The notes under the pieces: generated by a model
The model's database searches: none
What the model was told of the DNA's origin: nothing
The model's input: only the letters and a program-made list of their open reading frames with translations
Shown: positions 11,086-22,075 of the stretch, piece by piece
How the letters are laid out: every line of letters begins with the position of its first letter
Position numbering within the stretch: the stretch's first letter is position 1
From: Wyeomyia smithii
Lineage: Eukaryota > Arthropoda > Insecta > Diptera > Culicidae
Length of the DNA stretch: 64,000 bases
NCBI RefSeq assembly: GCF_029784165.1
Contig: NC_073694.1
Coordinates: 51,369,674 to 51,433,673 of the forward strand
Reading direction: 5' to 3'
Position numbers and translations under genes: made by a program

Positions 11086-12007
11086 TATTATAGCTTAAGC
11101 ACAAATCGTTATTCAAAACCTTAATGTTCTTAACCAGATAGTCTGTTAATTTAGACAACATTTTACAAGGTCGATTTATCTTTCCAAAAGTCGAAGAAAG
11201 AAAACCGTTATCTCTTCTTGTCTCCGAAAGTTGTAACATTTGAAATGGAAGCTTCCTCGTCTTTCAAAAACTGTCAGACATGTGAGGCCAACAAGCGCTC
11301 TCCCGCCGTTGTCAAGTTATTGCGCTCTCTGTGTGCATCTTCCGCTCCAGAGAAGCCCATTTGACGTTTTCCTCATTGCCTAGCACTGCATACCAAAAGC
11401 GCCTGAAAGTAAACGCCACCACGCCGCTACTATAGCTACTATAGAGATAGAGCGAGAACCTGTTGTATCACTTTCGCTCGCGAGGCTGGCAAGCACCAAG
11501 TGGTGAATTTGGCAACTTTCATTCATTCAATCGGATATTGCCTACCGAAGGGCGACGACGATCAACACGGGGTTTCTACTCAGCTGGAGGCAGAATATTT
11601 CACGGTTATCAACATTATTTGCTATCGTTCGATTACTGTGATCTAAAGTGAAAGGAGTGCCGTTCGGTTCGGGGGCTGATAAGAAATTATCTAACCGTGG
11701 TTAGTTAACCCACCCGCTAGGTTTCTTCCCAGGCAGCAAGGAGCGAAGTGAAAATTTGATTCTGTAGAGTGATTCTATAGTGTTGTGTGTTATATAATAC
11801 CAGGCGCAAAACAAACGGAGTAGCAAAAAAAAACAGTGGAAGGATTTCGTCCGTGCGTAGGCTAGAAGAACCACACGGATAATTTTCTCTGTTGGTTGGA
11901 ATGCCAATGTGCTGTGATTGAAGGGTGAAGTAGTTAGTTTACGCAAAACTTCCTGTGTGGGCAGCATTTAAGGTGAAAGGAACAGCTAAACATTCTGGTG
12001 AAGGATG
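11086..12007. other. No gene recognised
   Basis: No protein-coding similarity was recognised on either strand. The stretch is less repetitive than its surroundings and is cut at its end by a hAT MITE. It could be a 5' untranslated exon of a plus-strand gene, but nothing in the sequence proves this. Confidence 0.3.
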
Positions 12008-12015
12008 CTCTAAGC

Positions 12016-12334
12016 CAGCGGTTCTCAACCTGGGGTACGCGTACCCCTGGGGGTACTCGAAAGCCTTCAGGGGGTACGCGAAAAATTAATTAGTAATGGC
12101 GGACAAAGCAATTCTTCTTTATAATACTTCATTTGTTGTTCAATCTTGCTTTTTAAAATATGAATGTAGCAATCAAACAAACCAAAGTTCCATTTGAAAC
12201 CTGAACTAGACTACCACAACATGATCTACCACTACTCTCTCCCACTCTGCGAGAACATTCCAAGCCAGGGGGTACAATCGATAAGAAAAATATCGCCAAG
12301 GGGTACGCGAACAAAAAAAGGTTGAGAACCGCTG
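12016..12334. mobile_element. hAT-type MITE (CAGCGGTTCTCAACC ends)
   Basis: Terminal inverted repeats CAGCGGTTCTCAACC and GGTTGAGAACCGCTG flank 319 bp. The 8-bp target duplication is CTCTAAGC (12008-12015) and CTTTAAGC (12335-12342), one mismatch. Subterminal GGGGTACGCG repeats are typical of this common hAT group. A second copy lies at 30467-30783 in the opposite orientation. Confidence 0.9.
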
Positions 12335-12342
12335 CTTTAAGC

Positions 12343-13805
12343 GAAAAGTTGGTCGAGGAGATTTTTCTATTGAAGTATTGTTTGCACCGACGGAATTTGT
12401 TATCCTCTGTTTTCGGTTCTGCACCAGTGTTTGAGATTAGGCCAATTTATGTTGTTATATCTTTTTATTCTGTATACGACTTTGGTTTTCCGTGGAACTT
12501 TTTAATGCTCATTAGTTATTATTTCGTTAACTTTCCTAATACGGACACAAGCAGGTAATATCAACGCAATTAGGTGAAAAAATTGTCACGTGCCTGAGTT
12601 GATGGGGTATTTATTGCCCGCAAATTGTGTTAAAATGTGCCAAAGTTATGCGCCACAAAAGCACACCAATTGCGAGCAGCAAACCAGAGACGCAGCAGTA
12701 AGGCGATGCTAAATTGATACCAGCGTTCAGTAGCCCCGAAGAGTAGTAAAGTAGTAAACAAATGGGCACACATTGACGGTATTACTGAGGCGTTCACCCG
12801 GATAAACGCCTGCAAGCAGGCTAATGGCGGAGGAAGATTGCGTCTTCTCGGGATGCTCTATCTTCCGGACGACAAGGAAGTCTGACGGTGGCTTTTTTAC
12901 CCAGGAATTGATATTGACAGAAACAATCGTTGGATGACTTTTAACTCTTCCTTTAAAGGGCCATTGAGTGGAATCGACAGCTATTGTAGGAGTTAACGGG
13001 GTAAAATCACATGCTGAAAAATGAGTGATTTTTGAAAGTGGAACTAAACTGTAGTTAGTTCTATAGTTTGTGAAATTTTATCAGTTATAACATTTAGTGG
13101 TATACAGCGAATTGATTTACTAAATATGACACTACACAACTTTGTTAGCACAAGGCGCTGATACCCCGTCTTATGTTTTCGATTGAGGCTTTTTACTGCA
13201 GACGGACATCCGATTGGTTTGTCTTATTTGCATTTCAATTGAACGGAAAGGTTGTTGCTCTCCTGTTAACCAAAGGTTAACATCATTGACCATTAAATTG
13301 AAGAAATTATTATATCATTATTATTATATTATAATAATGCTAATTTATTACTTATTCAGAAAACGCAATGCCTGTAACTGGTTTACCAAATAGTGATTTT
13401 ATTGACTCAACAATGCTATTTTGGTAAAAGTGAACTCAGTACTCATGCATTTTCGGATTTTTTGTTTTTAAACAACTGAATATTTAAGAAGTAATAAAAA
13501 AACAATTTTTCTCTTTAAATAAATTGAATTTGATGGACTATCAATTAAGATAGATTGAAATCTTCACGAAGCAATCAAGACGTAATAATTGACTTTCTAA
13601 TTAATCTTATCTCATTCACGTATGTTAAAGATGCATTTATATCTTTACTAGAAGTTTTTTTTTCCAAAGTTTATGACAAAACCGAATGAATAGAACTCTA
13701 TTTGGTTTCATTTGATTACCGTTCGGTCGATCTCAATTTGGTTTAATGAACAAGGTCAAAAATAGCTTTGAATTTTTTGTTTGTAATTTCCTGGTAAACC
13801 ATTGG
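12343..13805. other. AT-rich sequence without recognisable gene
   Basis: There is no convincing coding frame. An AT-rich simple tract (TTATTATATTATAATAATG) lies near 13320-13340. The part at 12600-12900 is less AT-rich but matches nothing I recognise. Confidence 0.4.
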
Positions 13806-13809
13806 TGTT

Positions 13810-14275
13810 AGGTACATGATTGATGTGGTACAAAAAAGGATCATGGTTCTGCGAGAACCTTCAGACTCTGCATAAGGTAACGCGACTGCAAAAAGCGATG
13901 TTCAAAGATCATACGAGTGGTCTGTCCATAGATCAAACGAATGGCCTCGAGCAATTAAAAAACGAAAATCTGACACTACCGTCAGACCGTCACTACAATA
14001 TGACGCTGGAGGTTCTTATGAACACCCACTTCCCTGGCTCGGTAATGACCTCTGGATTTTAAACTCCGAAGAGCTACAAAACCACGGATTCAGACGCACG
14101 AAGCCATATGACTCAGACTGGGCACTAAACTCTTTTGAGCCTATAAAGCAATCAGGACCGAACGGCATTTTACCAACCTTCGTGCGAAAATCGCACAAGG
14201 CCATCATGGCCGAACTCATCAGAATTTTACGAGCTTGCTTCACTCTGGGTCATATTTTGGACGGCAATCTAGTTA
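13810..14275 (+). mobile_element. Non-LTR retrotransposon fragment (R1/LOA-like linker and RT start)
   Basis: Frames read LTLPSDRHYNMTLEVLMNTHF followed, after a frameshift, by LQNHGFRRTKPYDSDWALNS, FEPIKQSGPNGILPTFVRK and IRILRACFTLGHIL. This is the segment just before the polymerase in R1/LOA-type proteins (FxPxKSPGPDGI..P). The copy stops abruptly at about 14275, next to an RTE fragment. Confidence 0.7.
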
Positions 14276-14329
14276 CAGTAAGCATGCACTTAACGTTCTA
14301 TAGCACGCATCAAAGTCGAACGCCGCGAC

Positions 14330-15180
14330 CGGCGTCGAACAACTACGAGATCCCATAATTGCCTAGGGATTCGCGCAGCCGCTGGAAGCGGTACCACCAA
14401 CGGAAGAGCAGCTTGACGCAGGCTCTCTTGAAGATGGCATACGATGGAGGAACATCAGATCCGCCATAAGCAGCACGGCATTAGGTTCAGCCGCCCTGAA
14501 CCGAAAACGACTGGTTTGACGGCGAATGCAAACAGTTAGTAGAGAAGAAGAATGCAGCACGGGCGGAAATGCTGTAGAGTGCGAATGTGGAACGATATAA
14601 ACGTGCGCGGAACAGGCAGAACACGGTCCTTCGAAGAAAAAAGCGCCAACCAAAGAAACGAGATCAAAACAGGCGACAGGCTGGATTTTAGCAACTATCG
14701 TGCAATCACGTTGCTAAGCGCTGCTCAGAAGGTACTCTCCCAACTTTTACGCCGCTGCCTATCACTTATTGCTAAGGAATTCGTGGGGCAGTACCAGGCG
14801 GGATTCATCGGACGACGAATGAACCACGAGTTTCATCAGTTGCTGGGGGAATCCACTATAATCCACACGGCTAAAATCAGAAGGCTACGGTGGGCTGGAC
14901 ATGTCGTAGGGATATCGCACGGAAGCCAAGTCAAACTAGTTCTGGATAACGACCCAATAGAAATGCGACGTTGTGGCACGCAACGTGCACGATAGATCGA
15001 CCAAGTGTAAGGAGATCTCAGCAACCTGCAAGAGTACCGACGAGCAACCATGGATCGAGTACAATGACGTCGGCTCTCAGATACAGCAAAGGTCACACAG
15101 GCCTTCATCTGTTTGGTAACGTAAGGTAGGCATGTCTGATACCACTTTGTCTGATACTCGATGTCTGATACCTAGCCGCC
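14330..15180 (+). mobile_element. RTE-like fragment (family B) with internal deletions
   Basis: Pieces match the minus-strand copy at 48.5-50 kb: EEQLDAGSLEDGIRWRNIRS, DWFDGECKQLVEEKNAA (near 14515), then RLDFSNYRAITLLSAAQKVL and LLRRCLSLIAKEFVGQYQAG (14680-14810). A deletion then joins directly to KIRRLRWAGHV and the 3' part ending near 15090. Three GTCTGATAC motifs at 15130-15170 look like a simple 3' tail. Confidence 0.75.
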
Positions 15181-15196
15181 ATCATGAGGTCAAAGT

Positions 15197-15415
15197 AAAA
15201 AGCAAAGCAAAGCCTTGGTGCTACATCCCAATTTGGAACTCGACCTTCTGTTTTTATTATACACAGACTTCGCAGCCAACTGTTTAGTGTACAGGACAAT
15301 TGCGAGGCTTACGCTACGATCCTACTGACACTAACAGTCTTCTCCCGAGCCGAGACTCGAACCTACGACGACTGGCTTGTTAGACTGGCCTAACCTCGGG
15401 ACCAGCTGGGAGAGC
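15197..15415 (-). mobile_element. tRNA-derived SINE, minus strand
   Basis: A 219-bp insert is bounded by the 12-bp duplication TGAGGTCAAAGT (15185-15196 and 15416-15427). On the minus strand it begins with CTCTCCCAGCTGGTCCCGAG and carries a Pol III B-box-like GGTTCGAGTCT near 15361. It ends with a CTTTGCTTTGCTTTTTAC tail. The features fit a tRNA-derived SINE moved by an L1/Jockey-type machinery. Confidence 0.8.
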
Positions 15416-15459
15416 TGAGGTCAAAGTGTATTGCCAAAATATCATGGCGGTATGAACAG

Positions 15460-17205
15460 CGTTGTACGTGATTTCTGCGTAGTCGTCTCGGATCTTTTCT
15501 ATTACATTCAAGAGACTTGGCTGGATTCACACATTTGTGTGTGGTGTGTGACAATAACTATATGGTCCTCGTGGTTCTGGGGTTAGCGATGTTGGTCGAC
15601 TAGCTCTCCCACACGGTTGTGATGTCGGGTTCAATTCCCGATCAGGTCGAGGATCTTTTCGAGCTGGAAATTTTCTCGATTCAGCACTGGGGCACGGTGT
15701 ATCGTTGAACTTATCCAACAACATGCAAAATGTGCCAAAAATAGTATCGATAACATATTCTCTTTATTAATCTAGTTGAGACCGATATTTGCCCTCCAAG
15801 CTAGCGTGCGTCATTGTTTTGATGTTTGTGTGACAATAACTACGAGGTTTTTCGCTGTGTTAGGAGAAATTGCGATATACTCCTCTATGGCATTCAACAG
15901 AAAAAGGGCATACATCCCACAGGACATCTGTCAACTTTTTTACAAGAAATCCGCCAGTGTATTTACCTAGGTGACACTGAGCGATCATCACGTCGAGCGT
16001 GCCGCCAGTAATTTTTCACTGTCCGGGCAAACTTTGAACAACTTTCATTTAGAAGCTACGATGATTTCCAGGGCTTGCAGCAAAATCAAATCTTTCTTCG
16101 ACAAGGGACCTGACGTGATTCCGTCGGCGTTTCTCAAAACTCATATTGAAACTATGGTATCTCCTCAGTGGAATGTTTTCCAACTATCTGTCGTTTTCGG
16201 TATTTTCCGTCCTGCTGAAAATTAGGTTACATGTACCCAGTACACGAGAAAGGAAACAAACACGTTGTGAACAATTATCGTGGCATCACCTCGCTTTGTG
16301 CTTACTGTAAGCCTTGTACTGACCAACATGAATTTACAGTCAATCGCTCCACTGCATCACTGCTAGTAGACACCCAGACGGTTGTTATTTCCACCGATTT
16401 GACAGCCGCCTCCCGTAAACTGGACCACCGCATAACCATCGCAAGACTTTACAAGCTTGGGATTAAAGAGAACCTCTTACACCGGTCGCCGTCTATATAT
16501 TGCTATCGAGGATTTCAAATCTTCTCATTGTGATGCTACGAACACCGCAGGGAAATCACTTAGGTCCGCTTATCTTCCTTCTATTTTACCAACGTGAACT
16601 TAGTTTTTAAAGGACCATAGCTGTCTTACGCGAATGACCAGAAACTTCATCCTCAAGTTCACACAATCGAAGACTATTGCTTCCTTCAACGTCAGCTAAA
16701 TTATTTTTCCGATTGGTGTCAAAGGAAACCGTGCGGATGTTATTTTATCAAAATGCTCGAATATTTTATTTTCGCGAAAAACAGACCAAACATTTCAAAT
16801 GAGCCTTGCTAGGAACTGAAATTAGTGCATAAATTAAGTTTAAGACATGGGAGTACTTTTTTATTCCTAGCTCCCTTTCAAGCCTCACATTTCGTTTGCT
16901 GTCGATAAAGCCTCTAGAGTTTTGAAATTATCTTCAGGACCGCTAAAGAATTTACGGATAACTACTGCCTCAAATCATTGTATTGTGCATCATCTCGCTC
17001 TATATTATAGTACTGCTCAGTCCTCAGGTCCTCTCATTACAACAATGGTGAGGAAAGGATTGATTTTCGTAAACTGCCATAAACGTATCGCTTTCGTTCA
17101 CCAAGCTACAAAAGTCACTGCATAATAATCCACATACTACAGACTATTTCGAAAAACACATCCTTTTATTAGGTAATATTCAAAGGACAGGCAATCAAAA
17201 TATAT
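15460..17205 (+). mobile_element. Jockey-clade non-LTR retrotransposon fragment
   Basis: Apart from the SINE, frames read ACSKIKSFFDKGPDVIPSAF, KGNKHVVNNYRGITSLCA, VVISTDLTAASRKLDHRITI, ARLYKLGIKENLLH, then SYANDQKLHPQ where family members have YADD. The C-terminal region (16850-17205) includes PLSSLTFRLLSIKPLE. Multiple stops and frameshifts occur, and the YADD box is damaged. It is a dead copy. Confidence 0.8.
15561..15826 (+). mobile_element. tRNA-derived SINE with 16-bp target duplication
   Basis: The 266-bp insert is flanked by TGTGTGACAATAACTA (15545-15560 and 15827-15842). Inside are an A-box-like GGTTAGCGATGTTGG near 15581 and a B-box GGGTTCAATTCC near 15630. It interrupts sequence belonging to a Jockey-type element that continues to the right. 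Confidence 0.85.
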
Positions 17206-17239
17206 CCTCAGGATGGAGTTCTCCTTTTCCTATTATGGT

Positions 17240-18490
17240 CAATAGTGGTTGGTTGTTGTTTTCACAAAACAGCTGGAAAGGAGGACCTCCCAACCCAACT
17301 TTTCAAAGTTAGGAGTAAACAGCTGTTGCTTGCAATACAACGGCTTATCTTGAAGGTTGGGGAAAAGTACAAATTATGTAGGTACCTAGTTGAATGGACT
17401 CATTTTGCCAAACTCGATTGCAGCCGTTATCATTTCTTAATGCTGTATATAAGGTTCTCTTCCACATCCCGTTTCGTATACTGGAGCCGTTGCAAGAAGC
17501 CTTTGTTGGAGAGTACTAGTGTGGTATCCAGGAAGGGCGATCCACAACGGGCTAAATATTCACCTTGCGTCAAATCCTTGACAAGTTCAGAGAAGTAAAC
17601 TTGCAGACTCATATTTGTTCATAGGCTTCAAGACGGCATACGATTCAGTTAAGCGCAACGAGTTATGGTAGATAAGGTTTTAGCACGGTTTCCCAACAAA
17701 ACTAATTAACTTGATTCACATGCCACCCTCGACGATTTTTCATCATGCGCCAGGATAGCGGGCGTAGTCTCGGACCCGAACGTAGAGTTGAACGGTCTGA
17801 AGTAAGGTGACGGGCTCTCGAACCTGGCGTTTAACATTGCCTTGGAAGATGTAGTACGGAGAGCTGACGTCCAAAAAAGCAGTACCATTTTACCTAAGTC
17901 TCACATACTTTCTAGCTTTGGGTTTAATATTGATTTCGTCGGTATCAATCGCAAAGCTGTGGAAGCGGCATTAATGCCTTTTAAGAGAAGCAGCGAATTT
18001 GACTCATGTTTAACTCTATCAAAACAAAATACATGATGACTAGTTGAGAACGTAGAAGTTTGTCGAGTCTTGGTATTGAGATTGTGATAGATGGGGGTAT
18101 CTATTGTAAACGACGCCTGTTTTCAGAACTTGACCAATCTTCACCGTTGGCCCAAAGCTTCCCGGACTCACTCTTCGAACCGACTTCTCAAGGACTTAGC
18201 CCACGGACAGATCCCCCACGATCAATAGAAATTCGGATACGGATAGATAAGAGGTCTAACTCAGTTGATTGCTCATTTACGACTAACTCAATTATACTAA
18301 GGGGTATATATTTAATTTTATACTGTATCTTTGTATGGGTAATATCAGAGCCCGCTGCCCGATAGCACAAGCTTCAAAATTGTTTATACTATGAAGTAGT
18401 CGTTGAATTTGGGCACCTTGGTACTCTTGTGACGTATGACAATGATATTAGCTGCAAAAGGACCTTTTACGGTTTTTTTTTTACTGTGTG
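17240..18490 (+). mobile_element. RTE-like fragment (family A), interrupted by a solo LTR
   Basis: Frames match the copy at 50.9-53.9 kb: AGKEDLPTQLFKVRSKQLL, then FPNKTN, GLK-stop-GDGLSNLAFNIALED (17800), SFGFNIDFVGINRKAVEAAL (17920), EIVIDGGIYEVVVEF read across the inserted LTR, HLGTLVTYDNDIS and AKGPFYGF. The polymerase box YxDD is changed to FNIDF. The copy ends near 18490, just before a mariner element. Confidence 0.8.
18105..18388. mobile_element. Probable solo LTR (284 bp) with 4-bp duplication
   Basis: The insert runs from TGTAAACGACGCC to AAAATTGTTTATA and is flanked by CTAT (18101-18104 and 18389-18392). Excision restores the RTE reading IDGGIYEVVVEF, so both borders are well defined. 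The TG start, 4-bp duplication, internal GGGGTATATATT and length suit an LTR of a retrovirus-like element. The last bases are TA rather than CA, so a small DNA element with 7-bp ends remains possible. Confidence 0.6.
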
Positions 18491-18565
18491 GACTCATCAC
18501 TGCGACCAGAGACATTTTATCTATTGTGATATTACCCAGATGTTTCCTGTACTCCGCACTTCAGA

Positions 18566-21500
18566 ACGGGTGACAACTAAAAATCTGGATTTTTGCGGCT
18601 CTTTTTCTCCACACGCTCAGAGAGAAATGAAAATCTGCATGTGAAAGCTCCATCTTTCCTCTTCATGCCAGTATGTTTTGTTTTGTTCATGCATGCTTAG
18701 TTCGATTCAAAATGGTGGCGCAACAAGGAGCACTCCGCGAGTGCATTGAACGGTTTGCTATGAACTGCACAACAATTTTGACAAAAAGTTCATGGTAAAC
18801 CATTTTGGAAGCGAAAATCTTCCGGTTTCTTTTGTATATGGTTTCCTGCAGCCCTCAACTATAATCCGCCAGGATGATTGTGTAAGACCGGCCAGGGTAG
18901 TGAACAGAAAAGTACTCTTTCCTTTTTGTCAAATCATGGTTCAAGCCTAGTGGTTTGGCTATCAATCAGAATATATACCAGAACAAATGTTTGAACAACA
19001 TTATGATTCCATTTCTCCAAAATACCATACAGATGAAAAGTATGTGTTTTGGCCAGAGAAAATATCACAGTATATAAAAAAAAAACCAAAAAGGTTCTGA
19101 ACAACCACTCGACTCCATTTGTACCCCAAATACGCAACCCTACGAATCCACCTCATTGTCGTCCAGTCGAAGATTTCGTTGGGATTTTAAGTTCCTCCGG
19201 AGCAAAAATGACTGGAAATCGACGAACTGCGAACAGTTAACCCTTTATAAGGCCGTGAAAACTAAGCAAGGAATCGACATAAACTTTAATAAAACGTATT
19301 CCTTACAGAAAGAACAACACAAATGTACTTTTGTTAGAAAATTCGCTATTGAAAAAATTCGTGGCAATATAGTTGCTACTGCCCGTTAACCCCAAAAACG
19401 ATGGAAGCAATTTTTTTGCTGCTGCATTGTAAGCTTGATTTTTTGAAATTATAAGAAATGGAAAATCATAGTAATTAGAATGTAACAGTAGGACTTTATT
19501 TATTTTGCATGGAAAAGATCAAAGTAAAGGATTTTTCAAGTGGTATCCAGAAAAAAAATTTAGGAAAAAATTTGTCGTCCAATACACCATGTATTTTAAC
19601 GAAAAATCTGCATAGTCTAATACAGTGGGTCCTGAATAGAATGTTCCTGGTGGAAAACTTACCAATTTGTTGGATTTTCACCAAAATAAAAATAAATTTC
19701 CTAAAGTCGGTCTAAAATCGCGGTTTGTTCACATAAAAATGATCCCAAAATCAATATTGTACACTTCAAGCAGTCCTAGAAAAAACTGAAGTGTTCTAAA
19801 ACACATTTAGAAGTCTTTGGTTAAGCCAAATTTAAAAACAATATTCTTAGTGCAGCGAAAAAAATAAATTTTGTTGGTAGCAATATGCAATATCTGCACA
19901 ATGGTCCAGAAACCAAATTTAGGGGGAAATTTGTGTCTAGAGCTCTATAGCAACATTTTAAAGAAAAACTTTCTTCTACAAAGTTGTTACATATGATAAA
20001 GCGCTCATTTAAAAATTATCAAAAATTAGGGTGACCAACATTTTCGATGCAATCTAGTATCTAACTTTTTTATCTTTGTAGATAGAAGAAAAATTTGTTC
20101 TACAATGTCATAGTTCCATTAATTTTAAGTAACTTTGTAAAAAAAGATTTTCTCTATCTTTGAAAACAACCGATTTATATTGAAAAAACATATTTTACGC
20201 TCTAACTTTTTTATTTCAAGTTTCATCTCAAAACTGCCTTTGAACGACTTTTAGAGCTTTTTAAGAGAAACAATTTGCAATGCTGACATCGTAGCTATCT
20301 CAATTTTACTCAAAGTTATTAATATTTTTCATCAAAAAATATGCGTTTCTCATTTGTATGTCATTCATTTTGGGACAAACATAAAAATATCTCTTGGTCT
20401 CATTTTGAAGGGCATACCTGACTCTATAAATGGAGGAACTTTCAGAGATATGTTATTTTTTAAATTTGAGTAAATTCAATTTAAAAACAAGACGAAAATT
20501 TCAATAATTTTATACATTATGCATATAAAATCACCCAGATTTGAATTATGGTATTTTTTTTTATAACCAGACGTAATTACCTTTAATTTGACCTAAAAAG
20601 ATCGAAAATCGATCAACTGGTTCAAAAGTTATGAATTTTTTTAAAATTAAATACATCGAACACAGTCATTTTTTATGGTCACCCTATTTCGAAGTTGGTC
20701 ACGCAAAATGCTTCAATTGTGCTCGAAATAGCAGGGATGCATCTATGTTGAAAATAATCAAACCCATATTGTTTCGTTGGGTTGTTAAGGGGACTAGCTC
20801 CGAAATAGGGTGACCATAAAAAACGGCTATATTCGATGTATTTTATTTAAAAAATTCATAACTTTTGAACTACTTGATCGATTTTTGATCTTTTTGGGTC
20901 AAATTAAAGGTGATTACGTCTAGTTATAAGAAAAAATACCAAAAAATAAATCTGGGTGCTTTTATATGCATAATGTATAAAATTATTGAAATTTTCGTCT
21001 TGTTTTTAAATTGAATTTACTCAAATTTAAAAAATAACATATCTCTGAAAGTTCCTCCATTTATAGAGTCAGGTATGCCCTTCAAAATGAGACCAAGAGA
21101 TATTTTTTATGTTTTTTTTATTTACGATGTCAGCATTGCAAATTGTTTCTCTTAAAAAGCTCTAAAAGTCGTTCAAAGGCAGTTTTGAGATGAAACTTGA
21201 AATAAAAAAGTTAGAGCGTAAAATATGTTTTTTCAATATAAATCGGTTGTTTTCAAAGATAGAGAAAATCTTTTTTTTACAAAGCTACTTAAAATTAATG
21301 GAACTATGACATTGTAAAACAAATTTTTCTTCTATCTACAAAGATAAAAAAGTTAGATACTAGATTGCATCGAAAATGTTGGTCACCCTAATTTTTGATA
21401 ATGTTTAAATGAGCGCTTTATCATATGTAACAACTTTGTAGAAAAAAGTTTTCTCTAAAATGTTGCTATAGAGCTCTAGACCCAAATTTCCCCCTAAATT

Positions 21501-21782
21501 CGGTTTCTGGACCATTGTGCACTGCCTTATAAAGGGTTAATCGGTAGAATCAAGAGATGCATTCGAAAAGCGAACTTGAAGGCTGTACAACGCTCTTGTT
21601 CCGGCATCATGAGAAAGCTTCGTCGAAAGGCTGGTAACGGACTTTTTTCAAATGTTCACTATTTTTTGTTAATTCACAATAAATGTATCTTCATGAGAAA
21701 TGAATCAGTTTTTTTTTTAAGTTCATCCACCTTTTTTTGACAGCAGCAGAAAAAAAAATCCATATTTTTAGTTGTCACCCGT
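18566..21782 (+). mobile_element. IS630/Tc1/mariner element (DD37E-like) with broken transposase
   Basis: Inverted ends ACGGGTGACAACTAAAAAT (18566) and its complement ending at 21782 match over about 30 bp with one mismatch. TA follows on the right. On the left the dinucleotide is GA. The transposase reads PSGLAINQNIY, NNIMIPFLQ, DEKYVFWPE, PFVPQIRNPTNPPHCRPVED and NDWKSTNCEQL. It is then cut by a TTAA element at 19241 and resumes at 21541 with IGRIKRCIRKANLKAVQRSC and MRKLRRKAG. The Asp of the WPD motif is Glu, and frameshifts are present, so it is inactive. Confidence 0.85.
19241..21536. mobile_element. TTAA-target (piggyBac-type) element with giant internal palindrome
   Basis: Ends CCCTTTATAAGGC (19241-19253) and GCCTTATAAAGGG (21524-21536) abut TTAA on both sides, and the mariner transposase frame continues across. 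Inside, about 19895-20691 and 20801-21522 are long inverse copies of each other around a 110-bp centre. The left 640 bp have no counterpart on the right. No transposase was found. TTAA targets with CCC ends are diagnostic of the piggyBac group. Confidence 0.85.
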
Positions 21783-21784
21783 TA

Positions 21785-22075
21785 CTTGTCGATCAACACA
21801 CGCTACAAGGCCGTCGATTGTCACCTGCTGACGATCTAAAGCTGTTTGCAAAAATTAAAGTTATTGGTATTTAGCGGCTGATGCACGGACAACCGAATGC
21901 AATTGAATGCCGACAAATGTTTAATGATAACATTCTCCTTGAAGCCTAGTCCACTGACTTTCTACTACAACTGCAATGCAAAAACTGTGTCGAGGAATAG
22001 AAAGTACTGCTGGACATAAAGCTAACGTTCAAGCAACACATGACATTCACCGTGGAAGAAACTTGGGATCATCAA
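21785..22075 (+). mobile_element. Jockey-clade fragment (RT YADD and post-RT region)
   Basis: Frames read PADDLKLFAKIKVIG (near 21822), AIECRQMFNDNILLEA and DIKLTFKQHMTFTVEET (near 22015), as in Jockey-type proteins around and after the polymerase active site. It ends where a minus-strand gypsy element starts. Confidence 0.7.
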
